From Chrysogorgia sp. JL179-B06 (lineage: Eukaryota; Cnidaria; Anthozoa; Scleralcyonacea; Chrysogorgiidae), in the NCBI GenBank assembly GCA_035772405.1, contig JAYKKM010000217.1:843001-907000 (forward strand): DNA of 64,000 bases, read 5' to 3'. Shown one piece after another: positions 55,801 to 61,745 of the stretch. The notes under the pieces were generated by a model. It had not been told where the DNA came from. It did not search any database and worked only from the letters and a program-made list of their open reading frames with translations. Position 1 is the stretch's first letter. Each line of letters begins with the position of its first letter. Both the position numbers and the translations under genes were made by a program.

Positions 55801-56481
55801 GTTGCGCAGCTCCTTTGGCAACGCAATGTGACTACTCCCACGCAAAGGTCTATAAATAGCGGTATTAACGTAGTGTGCATCTATTTTGTCAATAGTCCAT
55901 CTAGACCCCTCAGATAACCACCCAGCTATCCACGTCAAGATCTGTTCCGATCCACGATTGGCGACATCCTCAATATCATGCTCATTAATGACGACAAACG
56001 TTCCACTGTTAAAGTAGGCAGTTTTATATGTGGTCTTATTGGACTCTAAAGCTTTCTCGAAAGTGATCTTAACTGTCTCTACCACTTTCATTCCGTTGGT
56101 CTCACCCAACTCACGTCTCAAAAGGTTAATGACAGCGCTTCTAGTTTCGTTTACCTGATTGATGTCTCTAGCGTTAACCACCTCGACTCCATAAGACCTT
56201 GTGAACCCTCTCAGTGCTCGATCCAACAGCCGTGGGCTATGGTCTTCAACTGCGGGTTGCGCTACCTGATTTCTAACAAGACGGTTATGCGTCCGACTAC
56301 CAACGTTAACTCGCCTGTTTGTCAGTGGGTTAACAATAGTCACATTTGTCGTGTCACTAAAAACACCATCTCTAACAAGTTGATTGTAGACTCGCCCATG
56401 AACGTTGACTGCTCTACCTGTTAGCGGATTTACAACAGCCGCGTTAGTTCTAGCGAGTGAGTTTTCTGTGACGTCACCCAT
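52810..56481 (-). CDS. polB: Protein-primed family B DNA polymerase (Polinton PolB)
   Basis: 1223 residues, uninterrupted; start at ATG 56481 (MGDVTENS). Residues 17-41 and 50-73 are two copies of a NPLTGRAVNVHGRVYNQL-type unit, like the short NP.TGR adaptor found in large DNA-virus proteins. A C2H2 finger (CRYCLQCFTRADVLEHH) lies near 370. Exo I is VYADFEAI (about 414), followed by a Cys-rich insert (CHICSVEYTGADVRVRGHCH) and Exo II IFHNLRSYDSHF. Polymerase motif A is YLDANNLYGWAM (about 802), motif B NNSVFGKTMENL (about 967), motif C FTDTDSLLY (about 1065). It copies the element from a terminal protein primer. The promoter-like TAGTATATAG overlaps the stop of the gene upstream. All catalytic residues are present. 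Confidence 0.95.
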   Translation of the reverse strand: MGDVTENSLARTNAAVVNPLTGRAVNVHGRVYNQLVRDGVFSDTTNVTIVNPLTNRRVNVGSRTHNRLVRNQVAQPAVEDHSPRLLDRALRGFTRSYGVEVVNARDINQVNETRSAVINLLRRELGETNGMKVVETVKITFEKALESNKTTYKTAYFNSGTFVVINEHDIEDVANRGSEQILTWIAGWLSEGSRWTIDKIDAHYVNTAIYRPLRGSSHIALPKELRNSKKGLINVNNGDDNECFRWCHLAHKFPVGKHSDRTSKYVSHISELSYDGVDFPVTLKDYNKIEKANDISINVFGYENKQPFPVYVSKEVYPDHMDLLLINNDVGNKHYVYIRDFNKFMYRQTEHKARKHFCRYCLQCFTRADVLEHHIEVCLVINGKQAIKMPQKGMKVKYKNYSRQLNVPFVVYADFEAITQKVHTATPSSKCSYTNAYQRHVDCGYGYKLVCCYDNEYSKPVKVYRGENAVNKFIGEMLEIVEYCKETSESRFNKEMTLTDDDKQDFDEAKSCHICSVEYTGADVRVRGHCHVSGKYRGSAHRDCNVNFKLTDKIPVIFHNLRSYDSHFIMQEIGKFGQDINVIPNNMEKYMAFMLGKNLVFLDSFQFMSSGLDNLVRNLPRVAFKYTSEVFHDEGLTLMTRKGVYPYDYMDSFDKFDECELPSKKDFYSILNDEHITEEMHERACDVWDYFDVESMGGYHDLYLKSDVLLLADVFENFRKTCHREYKLDPCHYFTSPGLAWDAMLKMTGVELELLSDIDMFQFVELGMRGGVSYICNRHGVANNKYMKGYDKAQESKYLMYLDANNLYGWAMSRSLPTGGFKWLTKKEIEEVNLCDYHNNSKKGLLLEVDLEYPDHLHDLHNDYPLAPEKMEITVDMLSEYCAKIKNKFNVSVGGVKKLVTNLMDKKKYVCHYRNLQLYIDLGLKIKKVHRVLQFDQSKWLGKYIDFNTVKRTAAKNAFEKDFFKLMNNSVFGKTMENLRKCVDVRLVTTAKKFKKLVSKPTFVSCKIFSENLVAVHKVKETLTLNRPAYVGMCILDLSKTLMYDFHYNYIMKKYSSDTCRLHFTDTDSLLYTIKTDDVYSDFMMECEKFDNSEYPDDSPFAFKENKKVIGKMKDECAGTPIIEFVGLRSKMYSYLKEDGGGGKTAKGIRKNIIKKVIRHEDYKSVLLEQKQLRHTMKTIRSVKHQLGSYEINKVSLSCFDDKRYLLENGIDSYAYGHKNIEV

Positions 56482-56486
56482 GGCTT

Positions 56487-57062
56487 CTATATACTACACT
56501 TGTATTTTTTTTTCCTAAGCCACTCGTTGTAGTACTGATCGCTACTTTCACACCATCCCAACTTTGGATACACCACCCCAATCAGATTGTCGTCAAACTT
56601 CTCTTTCACCTTTCCGTCTTTAAGGTCTGGCACCCTCTCGAGTGTCTCGAGTTGTCTTCTATGACACAACCTAATAATGTAGTATCCGTATCTGCTAACG
56701 TTTCTACCCTTTATCAAATTGCATGAGTACAACACATTGACAACTTTCAAGAAGTCCTCTTTTATCAACTCAAGGTGCTCACCCTTCGCAACGTTCCGCA
56801 GTCTCCTCCCCATCCACCAAGACCGCTTGTGAACGCTTTTTGGTCGTGTGAGTCTCATGTCACTATAACTCTGAGTGTAACCCCATTCGATGTCGCCACA
56901 CTTTGGACACGCGTACCCACCACAGCCAGTCATGTTTTTCACAACGCCACAATCCAAGCAGTAGTAAAGCCTGAAGGTGCCTCCACACTTAATTTGCGTC
57001 TCGTTCGCGATCTCATCAATTGTCAAACCATAACTCATCTGCCTCATAAGTTTGTCCATCAC
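56487..57062 (-). CDS. Zinc-ribbon protein, function unknown
   Basis: 191 residues, start ATG 57062, five bases before PolB. Residues about 34-58 hold CLDCGVVKNMTGCGGYACPKCG, a CxxC...CxxC zinc ribbon cut here into its halves: CLDCG and CPKCG. A helical region follows with HLELIKEDFLKVVNVLY and a conserved-looking NVSRYGYYIIRLCHRRQLE. Such a ribbon is compatible with a transcription or replication factor. I considered a poxvirus-type late transcription factor but the C-terminal pattern does not clearly match. It is cotranscribed or at least collinear with PolB. Confidence 0.7.
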   Translation of the reverse strand: MMDKLMRQMSYGLTIDEIANETQIKCGGTFRLYYCLDCGVVKNMTGCGGYACPKCGDIEWGYTQSYSDMRLTRPKSVHKRSWWMGRRLRNVAKGEHLELIKEDFLKVVNVLYSCNLIKGRNVSRYGYYIIRLCHRRQLETLERVPDLKDGKVKEKFDDNLIGVVYPKLGWCESSDQYYNEWLRKKKYKCSI

Positions 57063-57083
57063 TTATACTACTCCAACATTTTT

Positions 57084-57503
57084 TTATCGAGTGAGCACCC
57101 ATACCGCTATTCCACTACCCAAACCTAGCGCACGAACAAACAATAGTTGGTATTCCTTCATTTCCGCGCTCGGTTGGTAGTAATCCGCAATCTTCGGACT
57201 CTCAGTGAACACTCGACCGCTGTACTGAATAGTCATTACGCTTCTAAGCTCTTCCAACGCGCGGTTTGTGTCATTGATGTCAGCGTTATCATCTGAGAGC
57301 ATTTGCCGCAAGCGCTGAATCTTATCTTTCTTAGCGATTTCATTTTCATACCACACTTCTTTCGCACTGGCTAACTGTTCCAACGCATGGTTGTGTCTTT
57401 TCATCTCAGCTTCATAGCCCGTATGATTAAACTTTGAAAACATAAAGCCAGCACCTGCAAAAGCTATCGCATTAAAAATCCCTCCAGCCACAACACTCAC
57501 CAT
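57084..57503 (-). CDS. Small membrane protein with coiled coil
   Basis: 139 residues. A hydrophobic N-terminal segment (AGGIFNAIAFAGAGFMF, residues about 6-22), a charged coiled coil (about 30-95, HALEQLASAKEVWYENEIAK) and a second hydrophobic segment at the C-terminus (VRALGLGSGIAVWVLT). This two-anchor, coiled-coil layout is typical of small virion or membrane proteins of Polintons, but no function is known to me. It follows the 78-residue membrane protein by four bases. Confidence 0.75.
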   Translation of the reverse strand: MVSVVAGGIFNAIAFAGAGFMFSKFNHTGYEAEMKRHNHALEQLASAKEVWYENEIAKKDKIQRLRQMLSDDNADINDTNRALEELRSVMTIQYSGRVFTESPKIADYYQPSAEMKEYQLLFVRALGLGSGIAVWVLTR

Positions 57504-57507
57504 TAAC

Positions 57508-57744
57508 TTACGTTGATTTAAATGGATCTGTCGGTATCCACTTTTTCGATTGCATCCATTTTACTAACAGCATTCCTGCACCAACAGCTGCAGCAAGTTT
57601 CACTGTACCTTTCACAGTCTCTGGTGTTCCCAATGGTTCTCCCAAAGCCTTTTTCGAAATCATACTCACTACCACAGCGCCAGTCGTAACAAGTAGCGCG
57701 TCGTACAATTCGTTCATAAGTTCTTTTCGATCGATCGCAGCCAT
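57508..57744 (-). CDS. Small membrane protein (78 aa)
   Basis: Start at ATG 57744 (MAAIDRKEL), chosen over the longer frame because that begins without ATG and because TATATAT lies directly upstream. Two hydrophobic segments: LLVTTGAVVVSMIS (about 16-29) and LAAAVGAGMLLVKW (about 50-63), with KKAL between and a Lys-rich C-terminus. Possible virion membrane or holin-like role; not recognised. Confidence 0.65.
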   Translation of the reverse strand: MAAIDRKELMNELYDALLVTTGAVVVSMISKKALGEPLGTPETVKGTVKLAAAVGAGMLLVKWMQSKKWIPTDPFKST

Positions 57745-57846
57745 ATATATACATTGTCGTGTGTTTTGTTCAAGAATCAAATGTGTCGAGTGTTGGACGA
57801 CGAGTTCTACAACTTTCTGACTCACTAGCTGTAGTACTCACGGGCT

Positions 57847-58084
57847 CTAATCGCGTTTCTTTTTCACTGCTAATTGTGTACCATAGCGAAGCAGCAGCAA
57901 TGTAGCTCCACTAACTACCCTGTTCTTCGTTGACTATCATTTCACGCATTTTCTTTTCTTTCGCAGCTTTCGATATCTCAGCCAACTTTTTACCAGCAGC
58001 GACACGCTTTGGGTCCTTCACCTTAACACTTTTCACATCAGCCGTGATCTTTGCTTCAACAGCCGTCTGTGAGTCTTCAGCCAT
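57847..58084 (-). pseudogene. Small basic protein with C-terminal hydrophobic segment, frame-broken
   Basis: The ATG at 58084 opens a 57-residue frame (MAEDSQTAVEAKITADVKS, then a basic stretch DPKRVAAGKKLAEISKAAKE) that stops at 57911. In the frame one base over, a hydrophobic stretch of Leu/Val residues and a closing KKKRD run to 57847. The break falls in a GGG run at about 57915-57920. Lys/Ala-rich short proteins with a hydrophobic end recur in Polintons next to the other small membrane proteins. Missed by length cutoffs. It may be a sequencing indel or a real lesion. Confidence 0.5.
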
Positions 58085-58212
58085 CTAATACATTATCACG
58101 TGTTATCTTACTCACAGTTGACCTCACAGGTGTCTCACAGTTGACCTCACAGGTGTCTCACAGTTCCCCAAACGAAACGCATTCAAATTTTTCTGAGAGC
58201 GTATAGTGTATC
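58085..58212. promoter_or_regulatory. Divergent promoter region with 23-bp tandem repeat
   Basis: 128 bases between two divergent starts. CTCACAGTTGACCTCACAGG plus TGT is repeated 2.4 times (58111-58165). GCGTATAGTG at 58199-58208 sits just before the plus-strand ATG. Confidence 0.6.
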
Positions 58213-58569
58213 ATGACACTTGGAGTTGAGACTTACGTGATTCCCCGAAACGCTTGCAGACCAGTGATCAACGAGATCCTACCTGCGGTGCGAGGCACAA
58301 ACATTCTCAGTGTGTCCGCTACGATTCCGCAAGACGCGTCTGGGCCTGACGTTGTAAAGCAATACTCATCAGTCTTTAAGTTAAGAGTTTCTTGCGCTCC
58401 AGAGTCGCCTCAAACACACAAAATGCTTAACACTACCATTGAGCTTCACAACGCTTTGGTCCTTCACGACAAGTGTCTTGCCAGTAGTCTGATTCGCAGT
58501 CTTACTGACATAGCCCCCATTGGAAACTACTTCGCGTGTCGAGACGTCTATGGCGCCATTGATGACTAG
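58213..58569 (+). CDS. Unknown Polinton protein (118 aa)
   Basis: ATG 58213 follows GTATAGTG by five bases. Residues: MTLGVETYVIPRNACRPVIN start, a beta-rich middle, SSVFKLRVSCAPESPQTH, then a helical C-terminus with ELHNALVLHDKCLASSLIR. No domain recognised. Its last 20 bases overlap the next frame on the same strand. Confidence 0.55.
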   Translation: MTLGVETYVIPRNACRPVINEILPAVRGTNILSVSATIPQDASGPDVVKQYSSVFKLRVSCAPESPQTHKMLNTTIELHNALVLHDKCLASSLIRSLTDIAPIGNYFACRDVYGAIDD

Positions 58570-58915
58570 TGACGTGTCCAGATCGTCTGCTATGAATCTA
58601 GGGAGATACATCGAGGTGCTCTTCGCGAGCCTTATGTGGAGACCTGATTTCCTAAAGATAGAGGCATGGCTAGAGATCGCTGCAGAGCGTCACAACGTTG
58701 GTATTTGTCTATCGTGCCACGACATACTCAATGCAGACGACTCTATAGATCACATTAACTCGTGGGATCACGTTTGGGCCACAGGAAACTCACCAGTCTA
58801 CGAGTGCTATCCATATGGTGTGGTTAGCGACGACCCAGGGTTCCGCTCAACACATGAGAGATTGAGCTCCCACCTCGAAAACCTTAAGTTTCGCCAACAA
58901 GTCGATTGTTGGTAG
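58550..58915 (+). CDS. Unknown Polinton protein (about 121 aa)
   Basis: The open frame extends upstream without ATG, so I choose ATG 58550 (MAPLMTS); 58562 or 58592 are alternatives. Contains WRPDFLKIEAWLEIAAERHN, a CLSCHDILNADDSIDHINSW stretch with a C-x-x-C-H group, and YECYPYGVVSDDPGF. The Cys/His residues could bind a metal. Overlaps the 118-aa gene and precedes the thymidine kinase by 40 bases. Confidence 0.5.
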   Translation: MAPLMTSDVSRSSAMNLGRYIEVLFASLMWRPDFLKIEAWLEIAAERHNVGICLSCHDILNADDSIDHINSWDHVWATGNSPVYECYPYGVVSDDPGFRSTHERLSSHLENLKFRQQVDCW

Positions 58916-58935
58916 AAATAGTCAAAAAAAATATT

Positions 58936-58955
58936 TCTCTGAGGGTATAGTAGCC
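58936..58955 (+). promoter_or_regulatory. TATA-like box immediately before the thymidine kinase
   Basis: TCTGAGGGTATAGTAGCC ends at the ATG. The same words (TCTGAGAGCGTATAGTG) precede the 58213 gene. Confidence 0.6.
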
Positions 58956-59531
58956 ATGACAGAGAAAGTTGGTAAACTAGAAATCGTGATTGGTCCCATG
59001 TTCGCAGGAAAAACGACAGAGACTCTTCGTAGGTTAGTCGCGTTAAGTAAATCAGGGCTCAAAGTCCTCTACATGAACAACGCAGGCGACACTAGACGAA
59101 CTGACCACACGTTCTCCACACATCGTCAGACCATCGTTGTCGGATCAGACAGTTTACCTGCAAAGTTAATCACCAACCTTCCGAGTTCTTCCAAACTAAC
59201 TGACTACAACGTCATCGGCATTGACGAAGGTCATTGGTACTCTGATCTACTCCCAGTTATTCGTGACTACATTAAAGCTGGCATTCACGTCGTTATTTGT
59301 GGTCTCATAACAACAGAGCACTTAAAAAAACTTGGTGAGCTTGACACACTCTTTCCAATGGCAGACGACATCACATTTCTAAAAGCGTATTGCGCTGTTT
59401 GTCGTGACACCGACGGAACAACTGTTGAAGCACCATTCAATTGGAGATATAATCCAGGACCATCGTTTGTTGGTGGTGCTGAACAATACAAAGCAGTGTG
59501 TAGACGTCATCATCCTTCAACACAAAATTAG
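58956..59531 (+). CDS. tdk: Thymidine kinase, TK1-like (type II)
   Basis: 191 residues, start ATG 58956, the usual length for cellular and viral TK1-type enzymes. P-loop GPMFAGKT (residues 13-20), a Walker-B/catalytic stretch IDEGHWYSD (89-97; the usual DEGQFF is DEGHWY here), and a zinc site CAVC (146-149) with C182-x-x-H185. The lasso-type FVGGAEQYKAVC matches the substrate-binding end (usually IGG...Y...C). It phosphorylates thymidine to feed DNA synthesis, which fits a PolB-encoding element. Thymidine kinase is not part of the usual Polinton gene set as I know it. The gene is intact. Confidence 0.92.
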   Translation: MTEKVGKLEIVIGPMFAGKTTETLRRLVALSKSGLKVLYMNNAGDTRRTDHTFSTHRQTIVVGSDSLPAKLITNLPSSSKLTDYNVIGIDEGHWYSDLLPVIRDYIKAGIHVVICGLITTEHLKKLGELDTLFPMADDITFLKAYCAVCRDTDGTTVEAPFNWRYNPGPSFVGGAEQYKAVCRRHHPSTQN

Positions 59532-59600
59532 GGGTGCTCTCAATACACCCCACTTTTTTTTAAATTTAGACATTGGACACATGAAGCGCCCAATGTCGTT
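59531..59600 (+). terminator. Tandem hairpins with T-runs after the thymidine kinase
   Basis: GGGGTG (59531-59536) pairs with CACCCC (59546-59551), followed by eight T. A second stem, GACATTGG (59569-59576) with CCAATGTC (59590-59597), comes next and is followed by another T-run at about 59610. They lie between convergent genes, where 3' ends are expected. Confidence 0.55.
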
Positions 59601-59669
59601 GAGACAATATTTTTTTTCACACGTATAGACATTAAAGGTATTGAAGTCAGTGACGCCATACACATAAAA

Positions 59670-59990
59670 TTAGTCGCGCACCACACAGTGATGTCTCTCG
59701 TGGTTACTTAACGCTGCTTTATTTTTAAATTTACGAAAACACTGGGAACATTGAAACCCAATGTCAAAGAAATATTTTATTATCGTGGTAATAGCGTCGT
59801 CGTATGAGTCGCACAACAATGTTAGATAACCAGCGGACTTGTATCTGAGTAGCAGAGAGTCTTGCTCTTTGGATGTCTTACCTGTGCCACCTGGGTTCTT
59901 GAACTCAATCACAAGCCCGCTATGCTGTCGGTTTGCATTGGCAATAATCAAGTCAGGTGTTCCACGTTGGTAACCTTTTTTCCACTTCAT
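59670..59990 (-). CDS. VRR-NUC nuclease with C-terminal C2H2 finger
   Basis: 106 residues. KGYQRGTPDLIIANA carries the GxPDL aspartate, LVIEFKNPGGTGKTSKEQ the ExK and the following Gln, then YLTLLCDSYDDAITTII. This is the VRR-NUC variant of the PD-(D/E)XK nucleases, a family used in DNA repair and in phages and large DNA viruses. A C2H2 finger (CSQCFRKFKNKAALSNHERH) is fused at the end. The start ATG overlaps the stop of the BRO-N gene as ATGA. The N-terminus is short, so a little of the fold may be missing. Confidence 0.85.
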   Translation of the reverse strand: MKWKKGYQRGTPDLIIANANRQHSGLVIEFKNPGGTGKTSKEQDSLLLRYKSAGYLTLLCDSYDDAITTIIKYFFDIGFQCSQCFRKFKNKAALSNHERHHCVVRD

Positions 59991-60430
59991 TTACTTGAAG
60001 TGTCTTGATTTTCACCACAAGCGGCTATCAAAATAGCTTCTGGATAATATTTCCTAAGAAAACCAACAACTTTCGTGTGAAGATCGAACTCAATGATCAT
60101 TTTAAACTGATTGTGTTTGAGACCAACGTCAGCTACAGTCTTTCTAGCACTTGGCAAGACTTCTGAGTGCACCCACCTTCCGAACTGTTTCGCGCGCTCC
60201 ATTTTACTCGAGAACACTAACGAGTAGACCCCAAGTTCGTTGATAAACGAGGCCTGCTCCATCTTCATTCTACAGTCAGGTTCGACGTGGTCGTGTACTG
60301 CATCTTTTGGTCGAGCATAACCTAGAGCGCTCGCGACTTCTTTCGCTTTGAACCATATGTCACCATCATTCATAACCGTCGTGATTTGGTGAGCATCGAA
60401 ATCAAATAGTTGAAGTGCCATGGAAGTCAT
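59987..60430 (-). CDS. BRO-N domain protein
   Basis: I place the start at ATG 60430 (MTSMALQL) because the longer frame begins at GTG and ATATAGTG lies right before this ATG. 147 residues. Residues 1-95 are a BRO-N domain: LQLFDFDAHQITTVMNDGDI, WFKAKEVASALGYARPKDAV, LGVYSLVFSSKMERAKQFGR and W..SEVLPSARKT. BRO-N proteins bind DNA and occur in baculoviruses, NCLDVs and phages. A short unrelated C-terminal tail follows (VGFLRKYYPEAILIA). Stop and next start overlap (ATGA), suggesting coupled translation or a polycistronic message. Confidence 0.88.
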   Translation of the reverse strand: MTSMALQLFDFDAHQITTVMNDGDIWFKAKEVASALGYARPKDAVHDHVEPDCRMKMEQASFINELGVYSLVFSSKMERAKQFGRWVHSEVLPSARKTVADVGLKHNQFKMIIEFDLHTKVVGFLRKYYPEAILIAACGENQDTSSK

Positions 60431-60605
60431 CACTATATAGTCTCCCACAAAAAAAAAACTACTCGATGTGGGCGTTAGGTTTTTTATAGATCTGGTTTGT
60501 TGTGTACCAACGCATCAGATGTGTTTTATTAGTCTTCGGTTTGCTACGTCGTCTGAAAAAGTTTCTAATGTTACGAACCAGCTTTCATAACAAATTCATT
60601 ATAGC
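60431..60605. other. Spacer with a start-less basic frame
   Basis: The minus strand has an Arg/Lys-rich open stretch (RNIRNFFRRRSKPKTNKTHL) between about 60590 and 60466 with no usable ATG at its head. It could be the remnant of a small basic core protein. The TATA-like ACTATATAGTG for BRO-N is at about 60431-60441. Confidence 0.3.
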
Positions 60606-60812
60606 TTAGGTCGTGTCCTCTACCACTCCCACAGTGTCTGATTCTGGTAACACAATAGGTTTGCCGTAAGTCTTTTTAGACCTCATACCAATCTCAGCGT
60701 GGAGCTCGAGAGTTATATCACCGCGACCAAATGACCCACCAGCTTTGAACATGTGATCAGTCGTCTTATTTATTTTATATATTTCATGGGGTCTCGAAAT
60801 ACATGCTCCCAT
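60606..60812 (-). CDS. Putative N-myristoylated protein (68 aa)
   Basis: Starts MGACISRPHEIYKI: Gly2 and Ser6 with small residues between are the classic N-myristoylation pattern, and Cys4 adds a possible palmitoylation site. The remainder is soluble and beta-rich (GSFGRGDITLELHAEIGM). Myristoylated small proteins are common in virions and at membranes. Its ATG directly follows the stop of the fibre-like gene (TAAATG). Confidence 0.65.
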   Translation of the reverse strand: MGACISRPHEIYKINKTTDHMFKAGGSFGRGDITLELHAEIGMRSKKTYGKPIVLPESDTVGVVEDTT

Positions 60813-61743
60813 TTACTTTATACCATATTCCTTCATCATTTCTCCACCCATGACTATGATGTCTCGGTTTGCCATGTAACCACTCACAATTTTCACACCG
60901 TAGAATTCTATCAACGATGGGTACGCATAAGGTGCGAGTGGTATTCTTGGTCGATGTATTCCAAAAATCGTTCCATAAGGTGTGCCTATCTTTTTCATGT
61001 TCGCTATGAAGTCTGAATCGGTTGACTTGGTGTTATTGACCCTGACGTGCGAATTGCTCATTTGCCAGTGTATTGATATCATATGCGTTTTGGTGAGGTC
61101 AACACCACTTGGAATAGTGCATATGTTCTCCATTGCTGGGTTGCTGCCACCATACGCGAGTCCATTAGCCATACCAGTCTTATACCCTATGAACTTGTCC
61201 CATTGACCATCGTCGTTTGATATAATTGTCTCCCAATTTGACCCCGTGGCTCTCAAAAATGGAGAGGTCACACCATTGCATACTCGGACAGTTAAAGTGG
61301 AGACCTGACTCGAGTGGGAGTGGTGTTAACTCAGGGGATAGAAAACTGTGGCCTGCACCGCTAACACCAACAATAGGACCATAAGTTGGGTTGTTTTGCA
61401 CTAATTTACTTGTTTCACCAATGGCTTTCACTTTGTTCGAACCATTGGTGTGAAATTGCACGTTTTTCAAGGCGTGTGTGCTAACGTTGAAGTCGAACAC
61501 AACATTATAGGACCGACTCTTGAGGAAACCTGATAGCAATTGCTCTAGAGTTCTCTTGTTTGTTGCATCTGAGTCATCGACTGGGTCTGCTACGTTTTTT
61601 ATTGCTGAGCCTTGCATGTCTATTATTCCAGACATCCTTCCGCCGGTCGCGCTTAATTTGGGATCTTCGTCCAGATGTCTTTTCGTTCTCTTTAGTATTT
61701 TATCGTGAGGGTCACCAGACTCATACCCATAGTTTAGACTCAT
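60813..61743 (-). pseudogene. Tail-fibre/spike-like protein, one frame break
   Basis: The start ATG 61743 lies two bases after the stop of the 471-aa gene. Residues about 35-70 read GGRMSGIIDMQGSAIKNVAD and then DDSDATNKRTLEQLL, the phrase seen at the trimeric shaft base of tail-fibre proteins (G....I..LADP....DA..K..V). The 187-residue frame closes at 61180, while the adjoining frame (open from about 61310 to 60813) carries the rest, including GSNWETIISNDDGQWDKF and ending in a beta-rich head-like region. The switch is a one-base shift at about 61265-61320. The downstream frame lacks its own ATG. Likely receptor-binding or spike-like; that is inference from the shaft motif. Confidence 0.6.
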
Positions 61744-61745
61744 TA

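Noticed and set aside
56487..57062. Naming the zinc-ribbon protein a VLTF3-like transcription factor
   Set aside because: The ribbon fits but the C-terminal region does not give a convincing match.
58381..58611. Minus-strand ORFs under the 58.2-59.5 kb genes
   Set aside because: They are antisense shadows of the plus-strand genes with ordinary codon patterns only on plus.
59540..60450. Bacterial or phage contamination (ATGA overlap, BRO-N, fibre motif)
   Set aside because: PolB, penton-like and integrase-like genes fit an animal Polinton; the left flank is continuous with eukaryotic repeats.
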